NCBI RefSeq assembly: GCF_028596025.1
Contig: NZ_CP117167.1
Location: forward strand, 1,860,001-1,924,000
DNA from: Mucilaginibacter jinjuensis
Lineage (GTDB): Bacteria; Bacteroidota; Bacteroidia; Sphingobacteriales; Sphingobacteriaceae
Direction: 5' to 3'
Length of the DNA: 64,000 bases
Part shown: in pieces, positions 27,213 to 35,378 of the stretch
Position numbering within the stretch: position 1 is the stretch's first letter
Layout of the letters: each line of letters starts with the position of its first letter
The notes under the pieces: model-generated
The model's database searches: none
Told to the model about the DNA's origin: nothing
Seen by the model: the letters and a program-made list of their open reading frames with translations, nothing else
Position numbers and translations under genes: made by a program

Positions 27213-27824
27213 ATGAAATATTTTGCGTTTTTACTTCTAATGTGTGGTTTTGCGGTTGTTTGTAATGCACAAACTGACCTGCCTCACCCTAAATTAGGAA
27301 AAAATGATACAATAAAAACATATATGACCGTGCTCGACGGTGAACTGGTACCCTGGGTGGTTACGCCTGAGGTAAAAATTGTTGATACCCGCATCTTCGC
27401 CAGTGAAGCTGATCGCCAGGCTTATTACCGTTTAAGATATAACGTAATGAAAGTACTGCCTTATGCTAAATACGCAGGCGAACGTTATGCTCAGTTACAA
27501 CGCGATCTGGCTTCGACAGCTGACAAGAGCAAGCAGAAAGAGATGATCAAATTGTGTGAAGACCAGATCAAAAATTTGTTCAATACACAAATTAAAAACC
27601 TGACTATTACGCAGGGCGAAGTTTTAATTAAACTGGTAAGCCGCGAAACACATAGTACCAGCTTTGCTATGGCGAAGGATTTGAAAGGCGGTTTTCATGC
27701 CTTTATGTACCAGAGTGTGGCCCGTATTTTTGGCCATAATTTGAAAGAAGAATACGATCCATCTACCGAACGCGATATAGAAACCATTTTGCACGAAGCA
27801 GGTTATACCTCATCTTTGTACTAA
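27213..27824 (+). CDS. DUF4294 domain protein (secreted)
   Basis: A 203-residue protein with signal peptide MKYFAFLLLMCGFAVVCNAQ. The mature part (YMTVLDGELVPWVVTPEVKIVDTRIF, YYRLRYNVMKVLPYAKYAGERY, THSTSFAMAKDLKGGFHAFMYQ) matches the Bacteroidetes DUF4294 family, whose function is unknown. Its stop overlaps the start of the peroxidase gene (TAATG), so the two are translationally coupled. Placement before bshB1 is worth noting but does not prove a thiol-related role. Confidence 0.8.
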   Translation: MKYFAFLLLMCGFAVVCNAQTDLPHPKLGKNDTIKTYMTVLDGELVPWVVTPEVKIVDTRIFASEADRQAYYRLRYNVMKVLPYAKYAGERYAQLQRDLASTADKSKQKEMIKLCEDQIKNLFNTQIKNLTITQGEVLIKLVSRETHSTSFAMAKDLKGGFHAFMYQSVARIFGHNLKEEYDPSTERDIETILHEAGYTSSLY

Positions 27825-28318
27825 TGGACAACAGCAATATCTACCAGTTTAGCGTTAAACAGCTAAATGGTGAAGAAGTAAGCCTCGATCGATACCAAAA
27901 TAAAGTTTTATTGATTGTAAATACAGCCTCGCAATGTGGTTTTACACCACAATTGGCCGACCTGGTTGAGCTGAAAAAGTCTTTATTAGGTAAAGATTTC
28001 GAAATTTTGGCCTTCCCGTCAAATGATTTTGGCGGTCAGGAACCTTTAGAAGGTGAAGCCATAGCTACCTTTTGCGAACGCTTTGATACCAATTTTCCGC
28101 TGTTTGATAAAATACGCGTAAGGGGTACTTATGCTGACCCGCTTTACCAGTTTTTGTCTACCAAAAAACAAAATGGCAGGGTGAATGCTGCCCCAAGATG
28201 GAACTTCCATAAATACCTGGTTGATAAAAATGGCAAGGTGGTTGATTTCTTTTACCCCTTTACCAAGCCAGGCGCTTCTAAAATAAAAAAGAAGATAGCT
28301 CATTTACTGGCGCAATAA
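27824..28318 (+). CDS. Glutathione-peroxidase-like thiol peroxidase
   Basis: Reduces peroxides. The 164-residue protein has the peroxidatic Cys38 in NTASQCGFTPQ (cysteine, not selenocysteine), the Gln in NDFGGQEP and the Trp in RWNFHKYLVD, completing the usual triad. Bacterial members usually take electrons from thioredoxin. Here it sits between a DUF4294 gene (1-bp overlap) and bshB1 (17-bp gap), so bacillithiol is a possible physiological partner; this is inference. Confidence 0.92.
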   Translation: MDNSNIYQFSVKQLNGEEVSLDRYQNKVLLIVNTASQCGFTPQLADLVELKKSLLGKDFEILAFPSNDFGGQEPLEGEAIATFCERFDTNFPLFDKIRVRGTYADPLYQFLSTKKQNGRVNAAPRWNFHKYLVDKNGKVVDFFYPFTKPGASKIKKKIAHLLAQ

Positions 28319-28335
28319 TTTTTGAATTTCTTTTT

Positions 28336-29058
28336 ATGACTAAGTTAGATATACTTGTTTTAGCCGTACACCCGGATGATGCCGAATTAGGTTGTGCTGG
28401 CACTATATTAAAACACATTGCCCAGGGCTATAAAGTTGGTGTAGTTGACTTAACCCGCGGTGAACTGGGCACACGTGGCTCGGCAGAGATAAGGGATAAA
28501 GAGGCTGCTGCTGCAAGTGAAATATTGGGTTTAACCATACGCGAGAATTTGGGTATGCCCGATGGATTTTTTGCCAATACCAGAGAATACCAGTTGCAGA
28601 TTATTGAAGTGATCCGTAAGTATCAACCCGAGATAGTAATTGGCAATGCTTATCACGACCGTCACCCCGATCATGGCCGTGCAAACCAGCTTATTGAGGA
28701 TGCTTCGTTTTTGGCAGGCTTACGTAAAATTGAAACTACCCTTGATGGTGAAATACAGCAGGAGTGGAGACCTAAACAGGTAATGCATTTTATACAAGAC
28801 CGCTACATTAAACCCGACATTATCATTGATGTTACCGAGTACTGGGACCAGAAAATTGCCAGTCTTTATGCCTACGGTTCGCAGTTCCATAACCCCGAGT
28901 GGGAGAATGAGCCACAAACCTACATTTCGTCGCCCGAGTTTATACAGGTTACAGAAGCCCGCGCCCGTGAATTTGGTAAAAGCATAGGTGCCCGCTTTGC
29001 CGAAGGTTTTACAAGCCGCAAATTATTGGGGGTTGAGAGTCTTTTTGATCTTGTTTGA
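28336..29058 (+). CDS. bshB1: Bacillithiol biosynthesis deacetylase BshB1
   Basis: Zinc deacetylase of the LmbE family that removes the acetyl group from GlcNAc-malate in bacillithiol synthesis. The 240-residue protein has the metal motif AVHPDDAELGCAG at 10-22, GELGTRGSAEIRDKEA, and NAYHDRHPDHGRAN. The EYWDQKIASLYAYGSQF stretch is typical of BshB1. It is the third gene of an operon with the peroxidase. Other bsh genes are not in the window. Confidence 0.92.
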   Translation: MTKLDILVLAVHPDDAELGCAGTILKHIAQGYKVGVVDLTRGELGTRGSAEIRDKEAAAASEILGLTIRENLGMPDGFFANTREYQLQIIEVIRKYQPEIVIGNAYHDRHPDHGRANQLIEDASFLAGLRKIETTLDGEIQQEWRPKQVMHFIQDRYIKPDIIIDVTEYWDQKIASLYAYGSQFHNPEWENEPQTYISSPEFIQVTEARAREFGKSIGARFAEGFTSRKLLGVESLFDLV

Positions 29059-29180
29059 GGTTGATTAAGTTAAGTAGTTGATTAAGTTAAGTAGTTGATT
29101 AAGTGAGTTGTTCTAACTGGAACACTATGCAGCCGCGTAAAACTTAATCAACTACTTAACCTAATCAACCAATCAACCCT
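29055..29180. repeat. Inverted word repeat (GTTGATTAAGTTAAGTA)
   Basis: The left arm repeats GTTGATTAAGTTAAGTA in tandem (17-bp unit, about 2.5 copies) and the right arm reads CTTAATCAACTACTTAACC then AATCAACCAATCAACCC. It lies between convergent bshB1 and the HD gene and probably forms a long hairpin that ends both transcripts. Confidence 0.75.
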
Positions 29181-29769
29181 TATTTAGTATCCCTTTCTCC
29201 ACACTTTCATTAATCAACTTTTCGGCGAATTTCCAAAGCGTTTCAGATCCATTCTTGATCACGCTTTTTTTGCCGATAACTTGTTCGTAACTCACATTAA
29301 ATTCTTTCCAGGTACCGCCGTTATTGGATATGTTTTGCAATAACGGTTCCAGCCTGTCCATAGCGCGGGCAAATTTGGCCTCGGGGGTTTCAGATGCTTC
29401 AAACTCTTCCCATATAGCTATATATTCTTTAGCTTGCTCATCTGGCAGTAGCCCGAAGATCCTTTCTGCAGCCTTTTGCTCGGCAAGGGTATTGGTATGG
29501 TTTAAAACAGCATCGTAGAGGAAGATATCCCCGGCATCAATCTCAACCACGTCATGGATCAGCAGCATCTTTACTACTTTCAAAATGTCTACAGGCTCAT
29601 TAGCATGCTCTGCAAGTATAAGTGCCATAATAGCCAGGTGCCAGCTATGCTCAGCGTCATTTTCATTTCGGTCGCTGTTAAATAGCTTGGTTTTTCGGAG
29701 AATATATTTGACCTTGTCAATCTCGTGGATGAATGACACCTGCTTTAAGAGATGTTCGTATTCTGTCAT
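29173..29769 (-). CDS. HD-domain hydrolase (YfbR/HDDC2-like)
   Basis: A 198-residue HD phosphohydrolase. It shows NDAEHSWHLAIMALILAEHA and KMLLIHDVVEIDAGDIF, giving the H...HD...D metal ligands. Relatives such as YfbR are 5'-deoxynucleotidases. ATG 29769 (MTEYEHLLKQVSFIHEIDKVK) is chosen; the 20 codons upstream to 29829 translate a word repeat (INYSPLTINKH) and are not credible. The substrate is inferred only from the family. Confidence 0.85.
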   Translation of the reverse strand: MTEYEHLLKQVSFIHEIDKVKYILRKTKLFNSDRNENDAEHSWHLAIMALILAEHANEPVDILKVVKMLLIHDVVEIDAGDIFLYDAVLNHTNTLAEQKAAERIFGLLPDEQAKEYIAIWEEFEASETPEAKFARAMDRLEPLLQNISNNGGTWKEFNVSYEQVIGKKSVIKNGSETLWKFAEKLINESVEKGILNKG

Positions 29770-29796
29770 ATTATGTTTATTAATAGTGAGCGGTGA

Positions 29797-29930
29797 GTAG
29801 TTGATTAAGTGAGTGGTTGAAAAATGCAAAGAACTAATAAACCACTTAACTCAATCAACTATTAACTCTGTAAGTTTGCTAAGAACCACTCACTGCTTAA
29901 CTCATCCGATAGCTATCGGATCAACTACTC
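29797..29930. repeat. Inverted word repeat with an 18-bp palindrome
   Basis: Left: GAGTAGTTGATTAAGTGAG. Right: CACTTAACTCAATCAAC, CCACTCACTGCTTAACTC and GATCAACTACTCACC. Embedded at 29904-29921 is the perfect palindrome ATCCGATAGCTATCGGAT. The spacer lies upstream of the HD gene. Confidence 0.65.
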
Positions 29931-29936
29931 ACCCAT

Positions 29937-29975
29937 AAAAATGAAAGGCCCGATTATATCGGGCCTTTCATTTTT
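29937..29975 (-). terminator. Strong bidirectional-looking terminator
   Basis: A 17-bp perfect stem (29937-29953 with 29959-29975; core GAAAGGCCCGA / TCGGGCCTTTC) with 5-nt loop and A/T runs on both sides. Its right arm overlaps the stop codon of the gene at 29974-30411, which it must terminate. Confidence 0.9.
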
Positions 29976-30411
29976 ATGACTTGATATATTCAAATCTGTT
30001 ATTGTCCTGGCTTCGCTGGCGGATAAGTTTGTTCTCGTTCGATAGCTTCAGTAGTATGCCTGATAACTCAGATGTTTTAAAGTCGGTATTAAAGTGTTCG
30101 CGGCAATATTCTGCAATAGATGAAATAGAGCGTGCTTCTGCAAAAAAATCGCTGCTTAACAGTTGGTATAAAATTTTAGTAGCGCCCGGTTTTTTTTTGG
30201 CGGGTGCGTAGCTTATTTCTTCACCGTTTTCTGTTCTATGTACCCTTCTGTTTTGGGTGTCGTAACCCTCGTTTTCGTTCCTGTCGTTCTCTATCATCGA
30301 GTCTAACAGCTTCTCAACAATGCGTAATTGTACAGCTTCAGATTGAAATGAATTTACAACTTCTGATATTTCCAGGAGCTGTCGTTTTAGTTTGTCAGTG
30401 TGTTTGCTCAT
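29974..30411 (-). CDS. Hypothetical protein with possible C-terminal winged helix
   Basis: A 145-residue charged protein that I cannot assign. The N-terminus (KLKRQLLEISEVVNSFQSEAVQLRIVEKLLDSMIE) looks like amphipathic helices, the middle is a polar linker, and the C-terminal part (ATKILYQLLSSDFFAEARSISSIAEYCREHF then TSELSGILLKLSNENKLIR) has the helix-turn-helix rhythm of a winged-helix domain. It could be a small DNA-binding protein. It ends in a strong terminator and stands alone. Confidence 0.65.
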   Translation of the reverse strand: MSKHTDKLKRQLLEISEVVNSFQSEAVQLRIVEKLLDSMIENDRNENEGYDTQNRRVHRTENGEEISYAPAKKKPGATKILYQLLSSDFFAEARSISSIAEYCREHFNTDFKTSELSGILLKLSNENKLIRQRSQDNNRFEYIKS

Positions 30412-30540
30412 ATACGTTTTAGAACCCTATTTAAAAATAGTAATATTTGAGCACTTTTTAACCAGTAGCCCAATATTACCCCCTATCAAAAAATATTATT
30501 GTTTATAGTAATAAACGATAAACGGCAATAATAGTATCTG

Positions 30541-30581
30541 CGTGTTAAAAAGATTCTCAGGAACGTGTTAAAAAGACACGT
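30541..30581. repeat. Direct repeat CGTGTTAAAAAGA with a small hairpin
   Basis: CGTGTTAAAAAGA occurs at 30541-30553 and 30564-30576 (23-bp period). The second copy lies in the hairpin ACGTGT...ACACGT (30563-30581). It sits between the lat stop and the upstream side of the gene at 29974-30411, so it could act as a weak lat terminator or as a regulator site of the other gene. Confidence 0.45.
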
Positions 30582-30600
30582 GTAGCAACATTATTACAAA

Positions 30601-31932
30601 TTACAAACGTTTAAGTATGTGAAACATGGTTTTTATACCTTCATCAATATGGCTTTCCTGCATAATAAGTGCCGGTCTGAAACGGATACTTTTTTCGCCA
30701 CAGCCCAAAAACATAGTATTATTTTCTAATCCCATATTTATGAAACTGTTTCTAATATCACTATCCGGAAAGTCAAACGCGGTGAGTAAACCTTTACCGC
30801 GGATGTTAGAAATGAGGCTGGTAGTTTGGCTTAAGGCCACTAACTGATCTTGCAAATATTGCCCGGTTTGCGATGCCTGATCGCAAAGATTATCCTCAGC
30901 AATAATTTCTAATATTTTGGCAGAGCGAACCATATCTGTTAAGTTACCACCCCAGGTAGAGTTTATACGTGAAGATACGGTGAACACATTATCCGGGTTC
31001 TCTTCAACCCGGCGGCTAGCCAATATACCGCATACCTGCATTTTTTTGCCGAAAGCAATAATATCCGGCCTTGCGTTTTCTCCAAAATGCTCGTGGCACC
31101 AGAATTTGCCGGTTAAGCCAACGCCGGTTTGTACCTCGTCATAAATTAACATCGCCTCATACTCGTCGGCCAGTTTACGCAGTTGTTCCAGAAACTCTTT
31201 ACGAATGTGGTTATCGCCACCTTCCGACTGGATGGGCTCGATAATAATAGCGCAAATATCATCCTTATTATCCTGAAACGCTTTTTCTATCTGGGCGATA
31301 GACGCAGCCTCACGTTTGTACAGTTCTTCAGGATTCGATTTAAAATCGTCGAAATTAATGTATGGCGTACTGATACGCGGCCAATCGAACTTGGCAAACC
31401 AGCGTGTTTTCACCGGTTGGGTATTGGTAAGGCTCATGGTATACCCGGTACGGCCATGAAAAGCGTGCTCAAAATGGATCACCTTAAAACCTTTTTCAAC
31501 CTGGTAGCCCTTGGCGAAGTTCTTTTGCACTTTCCAGTCCATGGCAGTTTTAAGGGCGTTCTCAATGGCTAAACCTCCGCCAGAGATAAAGAAAGCATGC
31601 GGCAGGTATTCTGGGATCCCGACACGGTCAAACACCTCCAGAAAATGGGCGTATTGCTCAGTATAGATATCCGAGTTTGAAGGGTTGGTTAGTGCTGCCA
31701 GGAGCAGGTCTTTTTTAAAGGCCTCATCGTTTACCATCTTTGGGTGATTATAACCTAGTGGTACGGATGCAAAGCAGGTAAAAAAGTCGAGCAGCGTACG
31801 GTCGTATTTCGAATCGTAGATGTAAACGCCCTGGCTTTTCTCCATATCAAAAGTAAGGTCGAACCCATCGGCCAGGATATGTTTGCTTAAAGTTGCTTGA
31901 ACGTTTTGTGGTGTTATTGACATAGTTTCCAT
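30601..31932 (-). CDS. lat: L-lysine 6-aminotransferase
   Basis: PLP-dependent class III aminotransferase that moves the epsilon-amino group of lysine to 2-oxoglutarate. The 443-residue protein has FFISGGGLAIENALKTAMDWK (PLP phosphate site), HAFHGRTGYTMSLTNT, IIIEPIQSEGGDNH, LIYDEVQTGVGLTGKFW (PLP Asp) and the PLP-binding Lys in IIAFGKKMQVCG, all as in Lat rather than ornithine aminotransferase. ATG 31932 (or 31923) is the start; TTG 31959 would lie upstream of the promoter element TAGATTTG. Role: lysine catabolism or synthesis of piperideine-6-carboxylate. Confidence 0.92.
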   Translation of the reverse strand: METMSITPQNVQATLSKHILADGFDLTFDMEKSQGVYIYDSKYDRTLLDFFTCFASVPLGYNHPKMVNDEAFKKDLLLAALTNPSNSDIYTEQYAHFLEVFDRVGIPEYLPHAFFISGGGLAIENALKTAMDWKVQKNFAKGYQVEKGFKVIHFEHAFHGRTGYTMSLTNTQPVKTRWFAKFDWPRISTPYINFDDFKSNPEELYKREAASIAQIEKAFQDNKDDICAIIIEPIQSEGGDNHIRKEFLEQLRKLADEYEAMLIYDEVQTGVGLTGKFWCHEHFGENARPDIIAFGKKMQVCGILASRRVEENPDNVFTVSSRINSTWGGNLTDMVRSAKILEIIAEDNLCDQASQTGQYLQDQLVALSQTTSLISNIRGKGLLTAFDFPDSDIRNSFINMGLENNTMFLGCGEKSIRFRPALIMQESHIDEGIKTMFHILKRL

Positions 31933-31947
31933 AGGTAATGGCTTATA

Positions 31948-31955
31948 CAAATCTA
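31948..31955 (-). promoter_or_regulatory. -7 promoter element of lat
   Basis: Reverse-strand TAGATTTG fits TAnnTTTG, 15 nt before ATG 31932. It excludes the upstream TTG at 31959 as start. Confidence 0.6.
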
Positions 31956-32094
31956 ACAAAAACCCTCAAAATAAAGTATTTAGGCCTTTTTTGAACCGCT
32001 GAACTGAAAAGTATGTTTAAAATGTTTAAAGTTGGTTTTTATACTGATGAGAGAAATGGTTCAGTTTAATTTGTTGAACTGTTAAGTCTAAACA

Positions 32095-32189
32095 CGTCAT
32101 GCCGAACTTATTTCGGCACCCCAAAGGACAGGTGTATAACTCGCAAGGTCGCTTTACATGTGGGGTGCTGAAACAAGTTCAGCATGACG
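32095..32189. repeat. GTCAT-type palindromic element (GCCGAAC variant)
   Basis: Starts CGTCATGCCGAACTTATTTC and ends AACAAGTTCAGCATGACG, with inner pair GGCACCCCA / TGGGGTGCT. It shares its first 14 bases with the element at 24015. It lies just past the stop of the desulfhydrase-like gene. Confidence 0.8.
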
Positions 32190-32204
32190 GTAGGCGTAGA
32201 ACTC

Positions 32205-33089
32205 TTACAAAAACTTCTCCTTCATCCCCAACAACCCAAACAAGCCACCAGTATGCACCGCCAAAATATTGCTACCCGGTTTAAAATGATCTTTACGCGC
32301 CAAATCAAACAACGCATACATCATTTTACCAGTATAAACGGGTTCAATCAATATGCCTGTTGAAGCGATAAAATCTTTAATAAAATCAATCAGTTCAGGC
32401 GTACTTTTAGCATAACCGCCGAAATGATATTGGGTATGCAGCTCATACATAGGATTGTGTGTGGTGTACTGTTTAATTTCGTCAGCAATAAATTCACCGC
32501 CTTTTAGTACAGGTACGGCGTGGAATAGGGTGGGCAAGTGTTGTAAGCCGTTCAATATTCCTGCTGCGGTTGTGCCTGTTCCGCAGGCGCAGAAGATGTG
32601 ATCGTAGGTTTGCGGGAGTTCGGCCACCAGTTCGCTGCAACCTTGTGCTGCAGCTGCCGAAGCGCCGCCTTCATCAATAAAAAACGCAGAGGTATCGTTG
32701 CTGAAATACTGATCGAACAAAGTTTGTTTATCACGATAGCTTTCCCTATCCACAAATATCAGTTGCATGCCATGCAGGTGGCATAGAAACAGGGTGTCGT
32801 TAGTAACCTCTTCACCCCGAACAAAACCTGTAGACTTAAAACCAAATTTTGCAGCGGCGGCAGCTGTTGCCAATAAATGATTGGAATATGCACCGCCAAA
32901 AGTTACGAGGTGGGTTTTCCCTGCATTGTGAGCATTAGCCAATGTGTACTTTAATTTGCGCCATTTGTTACCCGATATAACCGGGTGTATCATATCATCG
33001 CGCTTGATAAAAACCTGCAAGCCCTTTTCATCAAATAAAGGGTGTTTAATTTGCTGAACCGGGCTGCAGATCTCTAAATCAAATATCAT
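32205..33089 (-). CDS. PLP-dependent ACC deaminase / D-cysteine desulfhydrase family protein
   Basis: A 294-residue fold type II PLP enzyme. The N-terminal FIKRDDMIHPVISGNKWRKLKY contains the PLP Lys (GNKWRK), followed by LVTFGGAYSNHLLATAAAAA and the glycine-rich phosphate loop CACGTGTTAAGIL. The family covers ACC deaminases and D-cysteine desulfhydrases; the exact substrate is not decided by what I can see. ATG 33089 lies 8 nt after the stop of the upstream gene, so they form an operon; the TTG-type extension to 33122 overlaps that gene. Confidence 0.88.
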   Translation of the reverse strand: MIFDLEICSPVQQIKHPLFDEKGLQVFIKRDDMIHPVISGNKWRKLKYTLANAHNAGKTHLVTFGGAYSNHLLATAAAAAKFGFKSTGFVRGEEVTNDTLFLCHLHGMQLIFVDRESYRDKQTLFDQYFSNDTSAFFIDEGGASAAAAQGCSELVAELPQTYDHIFCACGTGTTAAGILNGLQHLPTLFHAVPVLKGGEFIADEIKQYTTHNPMYELHTQYHFGGYAKSTPELIDFIKDFIASTGILIEPVYTGKMMYALFDLARKDHFKPGSNILAVHTGGLFGLLGMKEKFL

Positions 33090-33096
33090 ATTTATC

Positions 33097-34170
33097 CTAA
33101 ATTCCGAATCCGATGCCTGCATTTACCATGCTGTAGCTTGCCGCTACACCGTACGAGGCATAAAACCTAAAGATAGGCAGTTTAAGCTGGAAACCAATTT
33201 CGGCACTCATCCCATTTACACTTCGCTCGTTAATGGTTACCGGATTGTTATAAGTGGTATAAAATTTCTGGTTTACAATAGGTACTGTGTTTGAGGTTAT
33301 GGGGTAATTGCCTATCAAACTCACATCTGTTTTGGCGGTGTTATAACCCGCCGCGATGTAAGGTGTAAAAAATAAGATTTGCTTAGAGAAAATAGCTTCG
33401 AACAAAAAGCTGTTCACATGGCCGTCTATCGCCTGGCCGCTAAAATCGTTTGATTGTTGCGCATCGGCAGGCACTGCACCATTCTCTGGTTGTACGTTGA
33501 GTGATTTATTGTAATTAAGCTTGTTGTAGCTAAATGCCAAAGCGAGATCGAAGGGGACAATTTGACCTGCTGAGCCAAAAAAATCCTTCATCACATTGTG
33601 TTTAATGCCAAAGCCAAGCATCGATATAGAACCAATATCATCGCTCACTTTTACTTTGGGTATTGCCCTAACTGTAACATCGGTATTTTGAATGAGGCCG
33701 ACTGTAAGTTGTAGCTGTGGTGCGGGAACAACTGATGATAGCTGGCCGCTTGGCAGGTTAAATGAGGTTACTTTGTTACCGTTATTATCGTAAACATTCA
33801 TCAGCGGGCCATCTGTTTTGGTATTGCCGCTAAAGGTTGGTGCAATGGTGTTTGATGCATTATCCGGCCTTACACTGTTAGAAAGGCCAATCTTTGTAAC
33901 ATCAAAGGTTCGGTCTGATTGGGGGACGAAGACTGCGGTAGCGGTAATCCGCAGGTCGAAGTGTAGTAGTCCGTTGGTTTGCGCGGTGTTGGTCCAACCG
34001 CTGTTCATGCCTAAGCCAAGTCCTTTAAATAATGGCCTGCCGTAGGCATCAACCAGTTTGGTGGCATCCGCCGGGCCTGACTTTAATAATTCATCGAATC
34101 CGTTTTGTGCTTTTGTAATACTTGCAGCTAATAAAAAGAAAGCAGTAAGGGCTAAGAATTTGTTTTTCAT
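33097..34170 (-). CDS. Predicted outer membrane protein (DUF6588-like)
   Basis: A 357-residue protein with signal peptide MKNKFLALTAFFLLAASITKAQ and beta-strand-rich sequence (QLQLTVGLIQNTDVTVRAIPKV, DLALAFSYNKLNYNKSL, SAEIGFQLKLPIFRFYASYG). It resembles Bacteroidetes outer membrane proteins of the DUF6588 type; function unknown. A -7 element TATCTTTG lies about 77 nt upstream. The desulfhydrase-like gene follows at 8 bp; their functions are not obviously related. Confidence 0.7.
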   Translation of the reverse strand: MKNKFLALTAFFLLAASITKAQNGFDELLKSGPADATKLVDAYGRPLFKGLGLGMNSGWTNTAQTNGLLHFDLRITATAVFVPQSDRTFDVTKIGLSNSVRPDNASNTIAPTFSGNTKTDGPLMNVYDNNGNKVTSFNLPSGQLSSVVPAPQLQLTVGLIQNTDVTVRAIPKVKVSDDIGSISMLGFGIKHNVMKDFFGSAGQIVPFDLALAFSYNKLNYNKSLNVQPENGAVPADAQQSNDFSGQAIDGHVNSFLFEAIFSKQILFFTPYIAAGYNTAKTDVSLIGNYPITSNTVPIVNQKFYTTYNNPVTINERSVNGMSAEIGFQLKLPIFRFYASYGVAASYSMVNAGIGFGI

Positions 34171-34246
34171 GGTTTTAGGGGTTTTGTAATGACAACGTTT
34201 GTGTGTAACTATGGTTTAAAATATTTAACGTTCGATTAAAAAGGCG

Positions 34247-34254
34247 CAAAGATA
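34247..34254 (-). promoter_or_regulatory. -7 promoter element of the outer membrane protein operon
   Basis: Reverse-strand TATCTTTG fits TAnnTTTG; it implies a leader of roughly 70 nt. Confidence 0.5.
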
Positions 34255-34300
34255 ATTTTATTATGAAAAACCTGATAATAGGTACTTATTAAAAAACGAG

Positions 34301-34308
34301 TATTTTTG
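34301..34308 (+). promoter_or_regulatory. -7 promoter element of the rluD-type gene
   Basis: TATTTTTG followed by CTGCA and then ATG: only 5 nt separate the element from the start codon. Confidence 0.7.
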
Positions 34309-34313
34309 CTGCA

Positions 34314-35357
34314 ATGACAGAGGAAATAGACTCGTACGAACAGGACGAACAGGATTTGTATGAGCACTTTCGGATTATAGTTGACAAGGGCCAGTCGCTT
34401 TTGCGTGTAGATAAGTTTTTAATGTCGCGCATTGAAAACGCTACCCGTAATCGCGTGCAAAATGCTATAGAGCAGGGTAACGTACTGGTTAATCAGAAAG
34501 AAATTAAATCGAGCTACAGGGTTAAACCTAATGATATAATATCGGTAGTATTGCCACACCCGCCGCGCGATACCGAAGTTTATCCCGAAAATATCCCGCT
34601 TAATATAGTTTATGAGGACGATGATCTGCTGGTAATTAACAAACCTGCAGGTATGGTTGTGCATCCGGGTTATAATAATTATACCGGCACGTTGGTAAAT
34701 GGTTTAGTTTACCATTTTCAACAATTACCGCAGCTGCCGGGCAACGATGGCAGACCGGGATTGGTGCATCGGATTGATAAAGATACTTCGGGCTTATTGC
34801 TGATCAGCAAGAACGAGCGTTCTATGACCTACCTGGCGCGCCAGTTTTACGATCATACTATTACCCGCAAGTATATAGCCTTAGTTTGGGGTGATCTGGA
34901 AGCAGATGGTACCGTAACAGGCTATATAGGCCGCAGTGTGAACGATAGGAGGGTGATGTCGATATATGACGACCCTGAGAAGGGAAAATGGTCTGTAACG
35001 CATTATAAGGTTCTGGAGCGCTTTACCTATGTTACCCTAATTGAGTGTCAGCTCGAGACCGGCCGTACCCATCAGATCCGTGCGCACATGAAACACATTG
35101 GGCACTCGTTATTTAGTGATGCCATGTACGGCGGCGACAAAATATTAAAGGGTACCATGTTTGGTAAGTACAAGCAGTTTGTTGAAAATTGTTTTGAACT
35201 GATGCCACGCCAGGCCTTGCATGCACAGACTTTAGGTTTTAAACATCCATCTAAAAAAGAATATATGCATTTCGAATCTGCTTTGCCAGAGGATTTTGAG
35301 TCGGTTTTAAACAAGTGGAGAAAATATATTGGTACTCCGGCAGATCAAAACGCTTAA
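34314..35357 (+). CDS. rluD: RluD-type pseudouridine synthase
   Basis: Modifies uridines in 23S rRNA. The 347-residue protein has an N-terminal S4 RNA-binding domain (LRVDKFLMSRIENATRNRVQNAI) and the RluA/RluD catalytic domain with VINKPAGMVVHPG and GLVHRIDKDTSGLLL, catalytic Asp155, and later LIECQLETGRTHQIRAHM. The S4 domain and length favour RluD or RluC over RluA; which uridine is modified cannot be read here. The mRNA probably starts at or beside the ATG. The class IV aminotransferase gene follows at 21 bp. Confidence 0.9.
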   Translation: MTEEIDSYEQDEQDLYEHFRIIVDKGQSLLRVDKFLMSRIENATRNRVQNAIEQGNVLVNQKEIKSSYRVKPNDIISVVLPHPPRDTEVYPENIPLNIVYEDDDLLVINKPAGMVVHPGYNNYTGTLVNGLVYHFQQLPQLPGNDGRPGLVHRIDKDTSGLLLISKNERSMTYLARQFYDHTITRKYIALVWGDLEADGTVTGYIGRSVNDRRVMSIYDDPEKGKWSVTHYKVLERFTYVTLIECQLETGRTHQIRAHMKHIGHSLFSDAMYGGDKILKGTMFGKYKQFVENCFELMPRQALHAQTLGFKHPSKKEYMHFESALPEDFESVLNKWRKYIGTPADQNA

Positions 35358-35378
35358 ATTATTGTTCTGCATTTATCA

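Noticed and set aside
29055..29180. Tandem 17-bp units that might be taken for a CRISPR array.
   Set aside because: Units follow each other without unique spacers, the right side is the inverted complement, and no cas genes are near.
29770..29829. Upstream start for the HD hydrolase.
   Set aside because: The added residues translate a word repeat; ATG 29769 gives a family-like start.
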